Assembly (NCBI RefSeq): GCF_900113545.1
Contig: NZ_FOPS01000001.1
Location: 323,778 to 387,777 of the forward strand
Reading direction: 5' to 3'
DNA: 64,000 nucleotides
DNA from: Neisseria elongata subsp. elongata
GTDB lineage: Bacteria > Pseudomonadota > Gammaproteobacteria > Burkholderiales > Neisseriaceae
Shown here piece by piece: positions 54,694 to 63,916 of this stretch. The stretch's first letter is position 1; each line of letters opens with the position of its first letter. The position numbers and the translations under genes were made by a program. Under the pieces are notes generated by a model, which saw only the letters and a program-made list of their open reading frames with translations, did not search any database and had not been told where the DNA came from.

Positions 54694-57579
54694 ATGTGCA
54701 ACCACCATCATCAAAATGACAGCAAAACTCCCCGTTCAGAAGCCCGCGACAACGACACCATCCGCATCCGCGGCGCACGCACGCATAATTTGAAAAACAT
54801 CGATTTGGACATTCCGCGCCACAAGCTGGTGGTGGTAACGGGGCTGTCGGGCAGTGGCAAGTCGTCGCTGGCGTTTGACACGCTGTATGCCGAGGGGCAG
54901 CGGCGTTATGTTGAGAGCCTGTCCGCCTATGCGCGGCAGTTTTTGCAGATGATGGACAAACCCGACGTCGATTTGATCGAAGGCCTGTCGCCCGCGATTT
55001 CCATCGAGCAGAAATCCACCAGCCACAACCCGCGTTCCACCGTCGGCACGGTTACGGAAATCCATGATTACCTGCGCCTTTTGTACGCCCGCGTCGGCAC
55101 GCCGTATTGCCCCGAACACAATCTGCCGCTGTCGAGCCAAACCGTATCGCAGATGGTCGATGCCGTCTTGAAGCTGCCGGAAGACACGCGCGTGATGATT
55201 CTTGCGCCGGCAGTGCGCGAGCGTAAGGGCGAATTTGTCGATTTCTTTGCCGACTTGCAGGCGCAGGGTTTTGCGCGGGTGCGCGTAGACGGCGAGGTCT
55301 ATCAGTTGGACGAAGTGCCGAAGCTGGAAAAAAATATCAAGCATAATATCGACGTGGTCATCGACCGCGTGAAAGTGAAGGCGGACATCAAGCAGCGGCT
55401 GGCGGAAAGTTTTGAAACCGCGCTGCGCCACGGCAACGAGCGCGCGCTGGCGATGGAGATGGACAGCGGCGAAGAGCATTGGTTTTCCGCGCGTTTCGCC
55501 TGCCCCGTGTGTTCGTACAGCCTGCCCGAGTTAGAGCCGCGCCTCTTTTCGTTCAACAACCCGATGGGGTCCTGCCCGACTTGCGACGGCTTGGGCAACA
55601 CCAATTTCTTCGACCCTGAAAAAGTGGTCGCCCATCCCGAATTGTCGCTGGCAACGGGCGCGATTGACGGCTGGGACAAGCGCAACCAATTCTATTTTCA
55701 AATGATTCAGTCGCTGGCACGGCATTATGGTTTCGATGTGCAGGCTGCTTGGGAAACGCTACCTGAAAAAGTCAAAAAAGTCGTGTTGCACGGATCAGGC
55801 AAAGAAGTCATTGATTTCACTTACCTATCCGAACGCGGCACCACCTTCAACCGCAGCCACGCCTTTGAAGGCATCATTCCCAATCTCGAACGCCGCTACC
55901 GCGAAACCGACAGCGAAACCGTGCGCGAAAAACTGCGCGAATACCAAAACCACCGCGCCTGCCCAAGCTGCGGCGGTGCACGTTTGCGCAAAGAAGCCCG
56001 CTACGTTTACGTCAGCGGTGAACCCTTGCACGAAGTCTCCGCCTGGCCGCTGACCAAAACCCACCAATTCTTCGAAACGCTGGATTTGGACGGAAACAAA
56101 AAACAAATCGCCGAAAAAATCCTCAAAGAAATCACCGAGCGGCTCGGCTTCCTGATTAACGTCGGGCTGGATTACCTGAATCTAAGCCGTTCCGCCGAAA
56201 CCCTTTCCGGCGGCGAAGCCCAGCGCATCCGCCTCGCCAGTCAAATCGGCAGCGGCCTGACCGGCGTGATGTACGTTTTGGACGAACCCTCCATCGGCCT
56301 GCACCAGCGCGACAACGACCGCCTGCTCGCCACCCTCAAACGCCTGCGCGACTTGGGCAACAGCGTGATTGTGGTCGAACACGACGAAGACGCCATCCGT
56401 GAAGCCGATTTCGTCGTCGATATGGGCCCGGGCGCAGGCGAACACGGTGGCAACGTACTGATTGCCGACACGCCCGAAAACGTCGCCAAATGCGAAAAAT
56501 CCGTTACCGGACAATACCTCAGTGGCAAAAAATCCATTGCCGTGCCGTCTGAACGCACGCCCGTCAATCCCGACCGAATGCTCGTCCTCAAAGGCGCGCG
56601 CGGCAACAACCTCAAAAACGTCACCCTCGAACTGCCGCTCGGTTTGATTACCTGCATCACCGGCGTATCCGGCAGCGGCAAATCCACCCTGATTAACGAC
56701 ACCCTCGCCAAAATCACCGCCCGCGAACTCAACCGCGCCCAAGAAGAACCCGCCCCATACGACGACATCCGCGGCCTCGAACACCTCGACAAAGTCATCA
56801 ACGTCGACCAATCCCCCATCGGCCGCACCCCGCGCTCTAACCCAGCCACCTACACCGGCCTGTTCACCCCCATCCGCGAACTCTTCGCCGGCGTCCCCCT
56901 CTCGCGCGAACGCGGCTACAACGTCGGCAGATTCTCCTTCAACGTCAAAGGCGGCCGCTGCGAAGCCTGCCAAGGCGACGGCGTGATCAAAGTCGAAATG
57001 CACTTCCTGCCCGACGTGTACGTCCCCTGCGAAGTCTGCCACGGCAAACGCTACAACCGCGAAACGCTCGAAATCCAATACAAAGGCAAAAACATCAGCC
57101 AAGTCCTCGACATGACCGTCGAAGAAGCCCGCGAATTTTTCGACGCCGTCCCCACCGTATCGCGCAAACTGCAAACCCTCATGGACGTAGGCCTCGGCTA
57201 CATCCGCCTCGGCCAGTCCGCCACCACCCTCTCCGGCGGCGAAGCCCAACGCGTCAAACTCGCCCTAGAGTTATCCAAACGCGACACCGGCAGAACGCTC
57301 TACATCCTCGACGAACCCACCACCGGCCTGCACTTCGCCGATATTGCCCTATTGCTGGAAGTGATAGGTCGTCTGAAAGGCAAAGGCAACTCGATTGTGA
57401 TTATCGAGCATAATCTGGACGTGATTAAAACTGCGGATTGGATTGTGGATTTGGGGCCGGAAGGGGGCGATGGTGGAGGGAGGATTGTGGCGGAGGGGGT
57501 GCCGGAGGGGGTAGCAAAAGTGGAAATCAGTTATACTGGGAAATATTTGAAAAATATATTAAAACTTTCTAATAGATGA
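54694..57579 (+). CDS. uvrA: Excinuclease ABC subunit A
   Basis: This 961-residue nucleotide-excision-repair protein finds bulky DNA damage together with UvrB. Two ABC ATPase halves are visible: Walker [10 protein letters not shown] (about 50-58) and GVSGSGKST (about 662-670), and signatures [18 protein letters not shown] and [15 protein letters not shown]. Zinc modules lie at CPVCSY...CPTCDG (about 270-300) and CEACQGDG...CEVCHGK (about 760-790). Base usage changes along the gene. A Kingella-type DUS (55739-55750), an Eikenella-like DUS (about 55767) and AGGTCGTCTGAA (57366-57377) lie inside, which suggests a mosaic from transformation. Confidence 0.95.
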   Translation: MCNHHHQNDSKTPRSEARDNDTIRIRGARTHNLKNIDLDIPRHKLVVVTGLSGSGKSSLAFDTLYAEGQRRYVESLSAYARQFLQMMDKPDVDLIEGLSPAISIEQKSTSHNPRSTVGTVTEIHDYLRLLYARVGTPYCPEHNLPLSSQTVSQMVDAVLKLPEDTRVMILAPAVRERKGEFVDFFADLQAQGFARVRVDGEVYQLDEVPKLEKNIKHNIDVVIDRVKVKADIKQRLAESFETALRHGNERALAMEMDSGEEHWFSARFACPVCSYSLPELEPRLFSFNNPMGSCPTCDGLGNTNFFDPEKVVAHPELSLATGAIDGWDKRNQFYFQMIQSLARHYGFDVQAAWETLPEKVKKVVLHGSGKEVIDFTYLSERGTTFNRSHAFEGIIPNLERRYRETDSETVREKLREYQNHRACPSCGGARLRKEARYVYVSGEPLHEVSAWPLTKTHQFFETLDLDGNKKQIAEKILKEITERLGFLINVGLDYLNLSRSAETLSGGEAQRIRLASQIGSGLTGVMYVLDEPSIGLHQRDNDRLLATLKRLRDLGNSVIVVEHDEDAIREADFVVDMGPGAGEHGGNVLIADTPENVAKCEKSVTGQYLSGKKSIAVPSERTPVNPDRMLVLKGARGNNLKNVTLELPLGLITCITGVSGSGKSTLINDTLAKITARELNRAQEEPAPYDDIRGLEHLDKVINVDQSPIGRTPRSNPATYTGLFTPIRELFAGVPLSRERGYNVGRFSFNVKGGRCEACQGDGVIKVEMHFLPDVYVPCEVCHGKRYNRETLEIQYKGKNISQVLDMTVEEAREFFDAVPTVSRKLQTLMDVGLGYIRLGQSATTLSGGEAQRVKLALELSKRDTGRTLYILDEPTTGLHFADIALLLEVIGRLKGKGNSIVIIEHNLDVIKTADWIVDLGPEGGDGGGRIVAEGVPEGVAKVEISYTGKYLKNILKLSNR

Positions 57580-57607
57580 TTTCTAAATTTATATAAGGTT
57601 TTGAATT

Positions 57608-58972
57608 ATGGAAAACAAAGAAGTAAATAAGTTAATCAATGCTCTTGAAGATTTGGTAAAAACGATTTTAGAACAAGAAGGATTTGAGGATAATTTCATT
57701 AACAGCCGCCATGGGTATGATAACTACCCATGCATTATGCTTGAAGATTTAGCAGATATTCCTAAAAGCATTATTCAAAAACTTAAAAATAGACCGTATG
57801 AATTTTCTAAAGAAAAATTAGATATAATGGAATATCTTTCTGAGCGAGTAATGGATAGTAAAAATTTACTCATCACTGGATTAAGCAGTTATTCAAATTA
57901 TACGTATTTCTATTCATATATTACAACAGTTGACTGGCTTGATAAGTTTCTTTATCAAAGCCTAGAATGGGAACATTTACCTGAAAATGCAATGCCATCT
58001 AGCCTACGACAAAGGCTGGCTGTACAAAAAAGAGCGGTTACAAATTTGGAAAAATCCAGTGCTGGTTTAGATGAGAAAGTTAAACAAATCAATAGTGCAT
58101 ATGAAACAGCAAAAAACTTGCCTACTGTGCAAGATGACTTAAAAGAAGCAACAGAAGAGGTTCGTAAAACACATCAGGAAATCGAGAGTATTTTTAAAGA
58201 TAGTAAAAATAAATCAGATGATTTTTCTAGAAATATTGCAATAAATACAGCAAAAGGAGATGAGTTTTTAGGAGATTTTGAAAAATTAAAAAATAATATT
58301 GAAGCCCTGTATAAGCAATGCAATGAATATAAGGATAAATCCGCACAAGCATACAGCATAACCAATACAAATGGTTTGGCTGGAGCTTTTAAAGAACGCG
58401 CTAATCAACTGAATAAATCTGCAAAATGGTGGACTTTCGGGCTTATTATCGCACTGCTGGCACTTTGGTTTGTTGGTAGTACGCAGGTTAGTCGTTTACA
58501 AAGTTTATATAGTACCAGTAATATAAGCACAACAGTTATTGTCTTACAAGCCATTACTGCTTTGTTAAGTATCACTGCTCCATTATGGTTCTCTTGGTTG
58601 GCTACTACTCAAATTCATAAATTATTTAAATTATCAGAAGATTATGGCTTTAAGTCTTCTGTTAGCCAAAGTTATGAAGGATACCGTAAAGAAACATCTG
58701 ATATATCAGTTGATTTGCTAAAAGATTTAATGGGTAATTTGCTGAGAATTATGAATGATGAGCCTTTGAGGCTAGTTAAAGATGATACGAATGCCAGTAC
58801 CCCATACAATGATATGGCAAATCAATTTTTCAAAAGAGAAAAGGTAAAAGATAGTGTCAAAGATGATAAGAAAAGTCCTTTAAAGGCTCAGGGTAATAGT
58901 GAAGACGGAAATAACGATACTCCTAAAATTTCAAATACCCAAGAAAATATTGATGAAGCTGAAACAACGTAA
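57608..58972 (+). CDS. AT-rich coiled-coil membrane protein of unknown function
   Basis: This 454-residue protein is not recognised. A soluble N-terminal part (about 1-135) is followed by a long coiled coil (about 135-255; KRAVTNLEKSSAGLDEKVKQ), two membrane helices (about 274-293, WWTFGLIIALLALWFVGSTQ, and 312-331) and a charged, disordered tail (about 395-454). The base composition is far more AT-rich than that of the core genes on both sides, so the gene was probably transferred. It stands alone between uvrA and repeats, a position where defence genes often occur. No catalytic motif is seen. Confidence 0.6.
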   Translation: MENKEVNKLINALEDLVKTILEQEGFEDNFINSRHGYDNYPCIMLEDLADIPKSIIQKLKNRPYEFSKEKLDIMEYLSERVMDSKNLLITGLSSYSNYTYFYSYITTVDWLDKFLYQSLEWEHLPENAMPSSLRQRLAVQKRAVTNLEKSSAGLDEKVKQINSAYETAKNLPTVQDDLKEATEEVRKTHQEIESIFKDSKNKSDDFSRNIAINTAKGDEFLGDFEKLKNNIEALYKQCNEYKDKSAQAYSITNTNGLAGAFKERANQLNKSAKWWTFGLIIALLALWFVGSTQVSRLQSLYSTSNISTTVIVLQAITALLSITAPLWFSWLATTQIHKLFKLSEDYGFKSSVSQSYEGYRKETSDISVDLLKDLMGNLLRIMNDEPLRLVKDDTNASTPYNDMANQFFKREKVKDSVKDDKKSPLKAQGNSEDGNNDTPKISNTQENIDEAETT

Positions 58973-59263
58973 CAAGCCAACGTAGGGTGCGTGGCTGCGT
59001 CACACACCCTGCCGATGAATCACTCAGAACTTAAAAACCAACGTGTAGGGTGTGTGCGGTACGCACGCATGCGGTTATTTGATTGACGGTTTGCCGTTTC
59101 CAAATTTACTTTCAAAGCTGCTACTTTTCAGACGGCCTCAAAGACCAATACGGCCTATCCGTCAATCCCCACCCACCTAAAAACAAACCAATGTGCAGGC
59201 TGCTTTTCAACTCCGTTGCAGCTTCGTTTTCAGCAAGCTGCCATTCAAATATCCTATCGATAA
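58973..59263. repeat. Intergenic repeats after the AT-rich gene
   Basis: No gene is seen. Two TAGGGTG-type short repeats (about 58982 and 59045) with internal palindromes, a native DUS (about 59126-59137, minus strand) and a Kingella-type DUS (59194-59205, minus strand) are present. Confidence 0.5.
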
Positions 59264-59357
59264 AGGCTACCTGAAAGCGTGAGCTTTAACGAAGTTAAAA
59301 CTCACTTCTTTCGTTTTAGCTGCGCAGAAACTCACTTCGTTCGTTTTCAGGTAGCCT
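59264..59357. terminator. Long hairpin with Eikenella-type DUS arms
   Basis: AGGCTACCTGAA (59264-59275) and TTCAGGTAGCCT (59346-59357) are exact. The 70-base loop has inner repeats (AACTCACTTC twice, GTTTTAGC). It lies downstream of the minus-strand acyltransferase gene and is probably its terminator. Confidence 0.65.
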
Positions 59358-59404
59358 TTTCTTAACTTCGCGGCAGCCGCAGTTTCAAAAATCAAAGACC
59401 GCCG

Positions 59405-60439
59405 TTATCCGCCAAACAACGCCGCCTTGCCTTCCGCGCCGGAAACATCCAGCACTTTAATTCCTTCCCCGTCCAGCACGGCTTGCGTCAGCATGGCCAC
59501 GCCGCCGGAGGGGCCGATTTCCAAAATCCGCCGCACGCCCAGCGTGGCCATGCTGCGGCATTCGGCCACCCAGTCCACGGGATTGACCAACACATTTTGC
59601 GCGATGCCGCGCGCTTGTTCCGCATCCAAACCGCAGGCTGCCGCCCATTCGGCCACTTGCGCCACGGCGGGCAGCATGGCGGGGTGGTGGAAGCCGACTT
59701 CCACATCCAGCCGCCACAGCAGGTTTTCGGGCGTTTGGCCGTTTTCGTCTTTCACCGTGCCCGACAACACGCCGCACACGCGCGCCACCGATTCGGGCTT
59801 GCCGCTGACGACAAAACCGTCCGCGCTGTTTTGCAAGCCGATACACGGGCGGTCGGCAGAATCTGCGGGGAACAGTTCGTCAATCACGGCGGCAATCTGC
59901 CCGCGGCTCACGCCCTGCACCATCACCATCGGATGCAAGTCGTCGTGCAGATACATGCCCGTTGCGCGCCCTTGCAGCGTGGCCGCCGCGCCAATCAATT
60001 CGGCCAAAGCCAGCAGTTCGGCGGCATGCTGCGGCTCGCGTATCAGATAACGCCCGAGTATGCCCTGCGAATGCCCGATAACGCCCGCCGCCTTGCCGCA
60101 GTCCAGCCCGCGCGCTTCCAACGTGTGCAGATTGGCGATTTGCGACAGGAAAATGCCGGGCGCGCTCACGGCGGCACGCACCAAATCGATGCCGTCCGCG
60201 CCGTTTTCCGCCCATTTTATCGGTTCGAAACCCTGCGGGCGGGCGGCGGCAAGCTGCTCTGTTACAGGTTTCAAGATTCGGGCGGCAGCAGCGGCCACTT
60301 CGTTTGCTCTGTCCCGCGCCCCGTCGGCCAAAGCCTCGCGCAGGCTGCTTATCCAATCAAAGCCCTGCCCGGAAAAGCACAACGCGAACGGTTCGTCATA
60401 AAAATGTTCCGGCAGGCGGTTTTGTTGCAGTTGGCTCAT
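59405..60439 (-). CDS. Stand-alone acyltransferase domain protein of fatty-acid-synthase type
   Basis: This 344-residue protein has the malonyl/acyl transferase fold: ALCFSGQGFDWISSLREAL (about 19-37), the nucleophile elbow VIGHSQGILGR (Ser124), a histidine in VEVGFHHPAML and ILEIGPSGGVAMLTQ. The early SGQGFDW and the FHHPAML motif resemble the acyltransferase domain of type I fatty acid synthases more than bacterial FabD. GGAGGGAG before the ATG at 60439 fixes the start. It probably loads acyl or malonyl groups on a carrier protein. No other synthase gene adjoins. Confidence 0.7.
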   Translation of the reverse strand: MSQLQQNRLPEHFYDEPFALCFSGQGFDWISSLREALADGARDRANEVAAAAARILKPVTEQLAAARPQGFEPIKWAENGADGIDLVRAAVSAPGIFLSQIANLHTLEARGLDCGKAAGVIGHSQGILGRYLIREPQHAAELLALAELIGAAATLQGRATGMYLHDDLHPMVMVQGVSRGQIAAVIDELFPADSADRPCIGLQNSADGFVVSGKPESVARVCGVLSGTVKDENGQTPENLLWRLDVEVGFHHPAMLPAVAQVAEWAAACGLDAEQARGIAQNVLVNPVDWVAECRSMATLGVRRILEIGPSGGVAMLTQAVLDGEGIKVLDVSGAEGKAALFGG

Positions 60440-60603
60440 GGTTTCACTCCCTCCGTAATCGGTGTTGAACGGTTTGCAAAACTTAATATGATGATTGTAT
60501 GACGAATAACGCCCTTGTGCCACGCACTCAAATCAAACATGATTTTCAGACGGCCTCATCGATTTCGCGTTATTATTTCATTTTATTGTTGAAAGGAAAC
60601 GCC

Positions 60604-61134
60604 ATGCCCGCCGTGATTACATCCCCCGAAAAACTCGCCGCCGCACAAACCTTGTTTGCCGAAACCCTGCTGGCCGCGCTGCCGCAAAAAGCAGCCTGCA
60701 CCGTATCGGGTGCGGGTGGCGGCTTTGAAGCCGAAGTGTCTTATTCGCCCGAACTGGATTTGTGGTACGCCATGCAGCCGCAGGGCAAAAAATGCTGGAA
60801 CGGCTTCGGCATCGGCCAGCCTGCGGCCGGCAAAAAGGTGTCGATTGCGGCGGAAATCAATTTCCCTGCCGAAGGCTTGAACCGTGCGGTGTCCGGTGTG
60901 TTCGCGGAAGATGGCAACGGCGGCGTTTGGGTGCTGCACCGCGGCAAAATCCGCGGCGGCAAGGAATTATTTTTCCGCCATTTCGGCGGCGAAACGCTGA
61001 CAGCGGACGACGGCGGCAAAGAAGAAACGTTTGCCCTGGTCGGACGGCTGGACGATGCGGATTTTGCGGCCAAACTGGCGGCGTTTGTGAAGGAAATTCT
61101 GCGGATTAAGGCGGCGGCAAAAGCATGCGGATAA
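60604..61134 (+). CDS. Hypothetical protein
   Basis: This 176-residue soluble protein is not assigned to a family. The middle part (WNGFGIGQPAAGKKVSIAAE, VSGVFAEDGNGGVWVLHRGK, KELFFRHFGGE) reads like a compact beta-rich domain, and the C-terminus is helical (FAAKLAAFVKEILRIKAAAK). GAAAGGAAA precedes the ATG. It is divergent from the acyltransferase gene, with 164 bases between them. A Kingella-type DUS lies inside at 60689-60700, so part of the gene may be imported. Confidence 0.6.
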   Translation: MPAVITSPEKLAAAQTLFAETLLAALPQKAACTVSGAGGGFEAEVSYSPELDLWYAMQPQGKKCWNGFGIGQPAAGKKVSIAAEINFPAEGLNRAVSGVFAEDGNGGVWVLHRGKIRGGKELFFRHFGGETLTADDGGKEETFALVGRLDDADFAAKLAAFVKEILRIKAAAKACG

Positions 61135-61509
61135 TCGGAATCCAGCTTAAAAAATCAATGTAAAGAAGCTGTGTTTTTGGAGAGATGACGGAAAAATCAA
61201 TCCGTCTTTTATCAATGCCGTCTTAAGCAAAACAGTATGCTTTTGCCAAAATCCCATATCAATTTTGATGCAGGCATCGTTCTTCCTGCATCAAATGTAC
61301 CCCTATCTTGATAGAGACCGTCTGAAAAACAGTTGCCGCAATATTTTCAGACGGCCTACCGTATTTCGCTCATGCACGATATGGTTTTGCCTGCCTTGTT
61401 TGGCTTCGCCGCGTTTTAAAGCTGCTGAAATAAGGACGGTTTGTCTGCCTCCAGTGCTTCGGCTAGAATGCCCGTCCGCACCCGCTCCGATATTTCTAAG
61501 AAAAATACC
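61135..61509. other. Intergenic region with one DUS-like hairpin
   Basis: No gene is seen. A hairpin of CCGTCTGAA (about 61319) with TTCAGACGG (about 61346) probably ends the preceding gene. The promoter of the EamA gene must lie in 61400-61500. Confidence 0.45.
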
Positions 61510-62391
61510 ATGTCCGCACCATCCAATCATTATGCCGCCCCTTTGCTGGTGGTCGGCTGCGTCGTCTTCGGCCTCGGCAGCCTGATTGTCAAATTCGTCC
61601 CCGTCGGTGCTTATGCCATCGCGTGGTGGCGGCTGCTGATTTCCGGCTTGGTCTTTTGGTTTCTGGCACGGCGTTTCGGCCAGAAACTGCCGCGCAGCAA
61701 AACAGCCCTTGCCTATGCCCTGCTCTCGGGTGCCGCACTCGGCATCGATTTGGCTTTGTGGCACGAAAGCATTTACAGCGTCGGCCCGGGCATTTCCACC
61801 CTGCTCAACAGTTTGCAGATTTTTTTCCTTGCCGCCATCGGCTTTTTCCTGTTTGACGAGAGGCTGAACAAGCTGCAAATCTTCAGCCTGATTATGGCTG
61901 TCGGCGGCGTGGCGATGATTGCATTTCCCGAGTTCGGCCATAACGGCAATGCGGTTTGGGGGTTTGTCAGCGGCATTATTTCGGGCGGGATGCTGGCGTT
62001 GTCGATGACGTTTATCCGCAAAACGCATCAGGCCGAACCTACCGCGCTGTTTCCCATGATGCTGCTGGTCAGCATCGGCGGCGTATTGGCGTTGCTGTTG
62101 CCGACTTTGGTTTTCGACTGGGGCCGGCTGTACCCCGCCACGGCGCGCGACATCGGGCTGGTTTTGGTTTACGGCGCGGTCATGCAGTGCTTCGCCTGGG
62201 GGTTGATTGCCTACGCCATCCCGCTGCTGTCGTTGTCGCTGACCGGCCTTCTGCTGCTGAGCGAACCCGTTGCCGCCTTGTTAATCGATTATTTCTGGCT
62301 CGACAAACCGATTAACGCCGTACAATGGGGCGGTGCCGCGCTGACCTTGCTGGCGATTTACTTAGGTTCGCTGAAAACAAAGGCGCATTGA
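61510..62391 (+). CDS. EamA-family (DMT) transporter, second paralogue
   Basis: This 293-residue inner-membrane protein has ten predicted helices in two EamA repeats (LLVVGCVVFGLGSLIVKFVP first; LLSLSLTGLLLLSEPVAALL near the end). I start at 61510 (MSAPSNHYAA); upstream in-frame codons to 61441 do not fit the family. The substrate is unknown. It differs clearly from the copy at 39862-40746 in sequence. Confidence 0.8.
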   Translation: MSAPSNHYAAPLLVVGCVVFGLGSLIVKFVPVGAYAIAWWRLLISGLVFWFLARRFGQKLPRSKTALAYALLSGAALGIDLALWHESIYSVGPGISTLLNSLQIFFLAAIGFFLFDERLNKLQIFSLIMAVGGVAMIAFPEFGHNGNAVWGFVSGIISGGMLALSMTFIRKTHQAEPTALFPMMLLVSIGGVLALLLPTLVFDWGRLYPATARDIGLVLVYGAVMQCFAWGLIAYAIPLLSLSLTGLLLLSEPVAALLIDYFWLDKPINAVQWGGAALTLLAIYLGSLKTKAH

Positions 62392-62465
62392 GCCGCCGAA
62401 TCTCCCTATCCGGCCTGCCTTTCGTGTAGAATCACGCCCTTATCCCACAGGCCGTCTGAAAACCG

Positions 62466-62783
62466 ATGAATAAGTTTGCCCAAGCCCTTTCCGCCGCACT
62501 CGACCTCTGCGTCGCCACCAAAGAAATCAGCGTTTCCGGCCACCCCGTCGGCTTTATGTACCGCGAAGAGCCGGTTTTCGACAACGATAGCGGCTGGCGT
62601 TTTTTCAGCGGCGACGAAAGCGACGGCTACACCGACAATCCCGACAACTTCACCGTGTGCGGCATCGGAGAAATCACCGCATCCAATCCCGACATCCTGC
62701 CGCTGCTTCAGGAAAAGGCAGGCGCGTGGGAGTGGGCGGAAGAAGGATTTCAAGCCGTCAGCGACTGGCAGCCGAAAGAATAA
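62466..62783 (+). CDS. DUF2185 / Imm33-like protein
   Basis: This 105-residue acidic protein carries the DUF2185 pattern: GHPVGFMYREEP, DSGWRFFSGDESDGYTDNP and FTVCGIGEITASNPDILPLL. DUF2185 proteins include predicted immunity proteins of polymorphic toxins (Imm33), but many are free-standing as here. A native DUS lies just upstream (about 62451-62462). Confidence 0.75.
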   Translation: MNKFAQALSAALDLCVATKEISVSGHPVGFMYREEPVFDNDSGWRFFSGDESDGYTDNPDNFTVCGIGEITASNPDILPLLQEKAGAWEWAEEGFQAVSDWQPKE

Positions 62784-62792
62784 AACCGTTTT

Positions 62793-62817
62793 TTCAGACG
62801 GCCTCGGGCCGTCTGAA
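62793..62817. terminator. Tight inverted DUS hairpin
   Basis: TTCAGACGGCCT (62793-62804) and GGCCGTCTGAA (62807-62817) are almost directly apposed, in T-first orientation, between the DUF2185 gene and ribH. Confidence 0.65.
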
Positions 62818-62904
62818 CGTATTTGAACACACGCCGCAGCGCGTCAAACGGAACATCCGCCCTGCCGTATTCGGTCAGGGGTATCAACCCGAAAGGAAAT
62901 CATC

Positions 62905-63372
62905 ATGAACATCATAGAACCGAACCTGAACGGCGAGCATCTGCGTATCGGCATCGTCCAAGCGCGCTTTACCAACGAAGTGGGCTCGGCCATGCTCAAA
63001 GCCACCGTAGAAAAACTGCACGAACTGGGCGTGAAGGACGACAACATCACCGTAACCACCGTACCCGGCGCATTGGAAGTACCGCTGGTGCTGCAATCGA
63101 TGGCCGGCACGCAACGCTTTGACGCACTGATTGCCATCGGTTGCGTTATCCGCGGCGAAACCTATCATTTCGAATTGGTCTCAAACGAATCGGCCGCCGG
63201 CATCACCCGCTTGACTCTGGATTACAGCATCCCCGTCGCCAATGCCATCCTGACCACCGAAAACGACGAACAGGCACATGCCCGCATCGTTGAAAAAGCG
63301 CAGGATGCCGCAGTCGTGGCCGTGGAGTGCGGCAATTTGATCAACTTCTTCCTCGGTGAACAAGAAGACTGA
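62905..63372 (+). CDS. ribH: 6,7-dimethyl-8-ribityllumazine synthase
   Basis: This 155-residue enzyme makes the riboflavin precursor lumazine. Motifs are IGIVQARFTNEVGSAMLKAT, TVTTVPGALEVPLVLQ, ALIAIGCVIRGETYHFELV with the catalytic histidine, and ILTTENDEQAHAR. GAAAGGAAA precedes the ATG. nusB follows after 22 bases that contain a DUS, the common ribH-nusB arrangement. Confidence 0.95.
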   Translation: MNIIEPNLNGEHLRIGIVQARFTNEVGSAMLKATVEKLHELGVKDDNITVTTVPGALEVPLVLQSMAGTQRFDALIAIGCVIRGETYHFELVSNESAAGITRLTLDYSIPVANAILTTENDEQAHARIVEKAQDAAVVAVECGNLINFFLGEQED

Positions 63373-63394
63373 GGCCGTCTGAAAGGAACCCGAT

Positions 63395-63826
63395 ATGAAA
63401 ACCAGCCCCCGCCGCCGCGCCCGCGAATTCACCGTCCAAGCCCTCTATCAGGCAGCCTTGAACCAGGCCTCCGCACCCGAAGTGGCGAAAAACATCCGCG
63501 AAGCCGCCGACTTCAAACGTGCAGATGCCGATTTGTTCACCGCACTGTTTTTCGGCGCGCACGGCAACAGCGCGGAATACATGCAAATCATCCGCCCCCT
63601 GCTCGACCGCGATGAAAAAGACATCAACCCGATTGAGCGCGGCATCCTGCTGATGGCCTGCCACGAACTGAGTGCGATGCCCGAAACACCATATCCGGTC
63701 ATCATCAACGAAGCCATCGAAGTCACCAAAACCTTCGGCGGCACCGACAGCCACAAATTCATCAACGGCATTTTGGACAAACTATCGGTACAACTGCGTC
63801 CAAACGATCCGAAACGCACGCCATAA
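63395..63826 (+). CDS. nusB: Transcription antitermination factor NusB
   Basis: This 143-residue all-helical RNA-binding protein acts in rRNA antitermination. Motifs are RRRAREFTVQALYQAAL near the N-terminus, IERGILLMACHEL in the middle and VIINEAIEVTKTFGGTDSHK then FINGILDKL. AAAGGA precedes the ATG. It is co-transcribed with ribH. Confidence 0.95.
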   Translation: MKTSPRRRAREFTVQALYQAALNQASAPEVAKNIREAADFKRADADLFTALFFGAHGNSAEYMQIIRPLLDRDEKDINPIERGILLMACHELSAMPETPYPVIINEAIEVTKTFGGTDSHKFINGILDKLSVQLRPNDPKRTP

Positions 63827-63852
63827 ACAAAACAGCATCCGCATATAGAAAC

Positions 63853-63900
63853 AGGCCGTCTGAAAACACCCGCTTTCGCAGCGGCATTTTCAGACGGCCT
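63853..63900. terminator. Inverted DUS terminator after nusB
   Basis: AGGCCGTCTGAA (63853-63864) and TTCAGACGGCCT (63889-63900), with GCCGC-type pairing in the loop, then GTTTT. It serves both convergent genes. Confidence 0.8.
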
Positions 63901-63916
63901 GTTTTAATCGAACGGC

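Noticed and set aside
56182-57249. 355-codon frame opposite uvrA
   Set aside because: Antisense shadow with Gly/Ala/Val/Phe bias. UvrA motifs are complete on the other strand.
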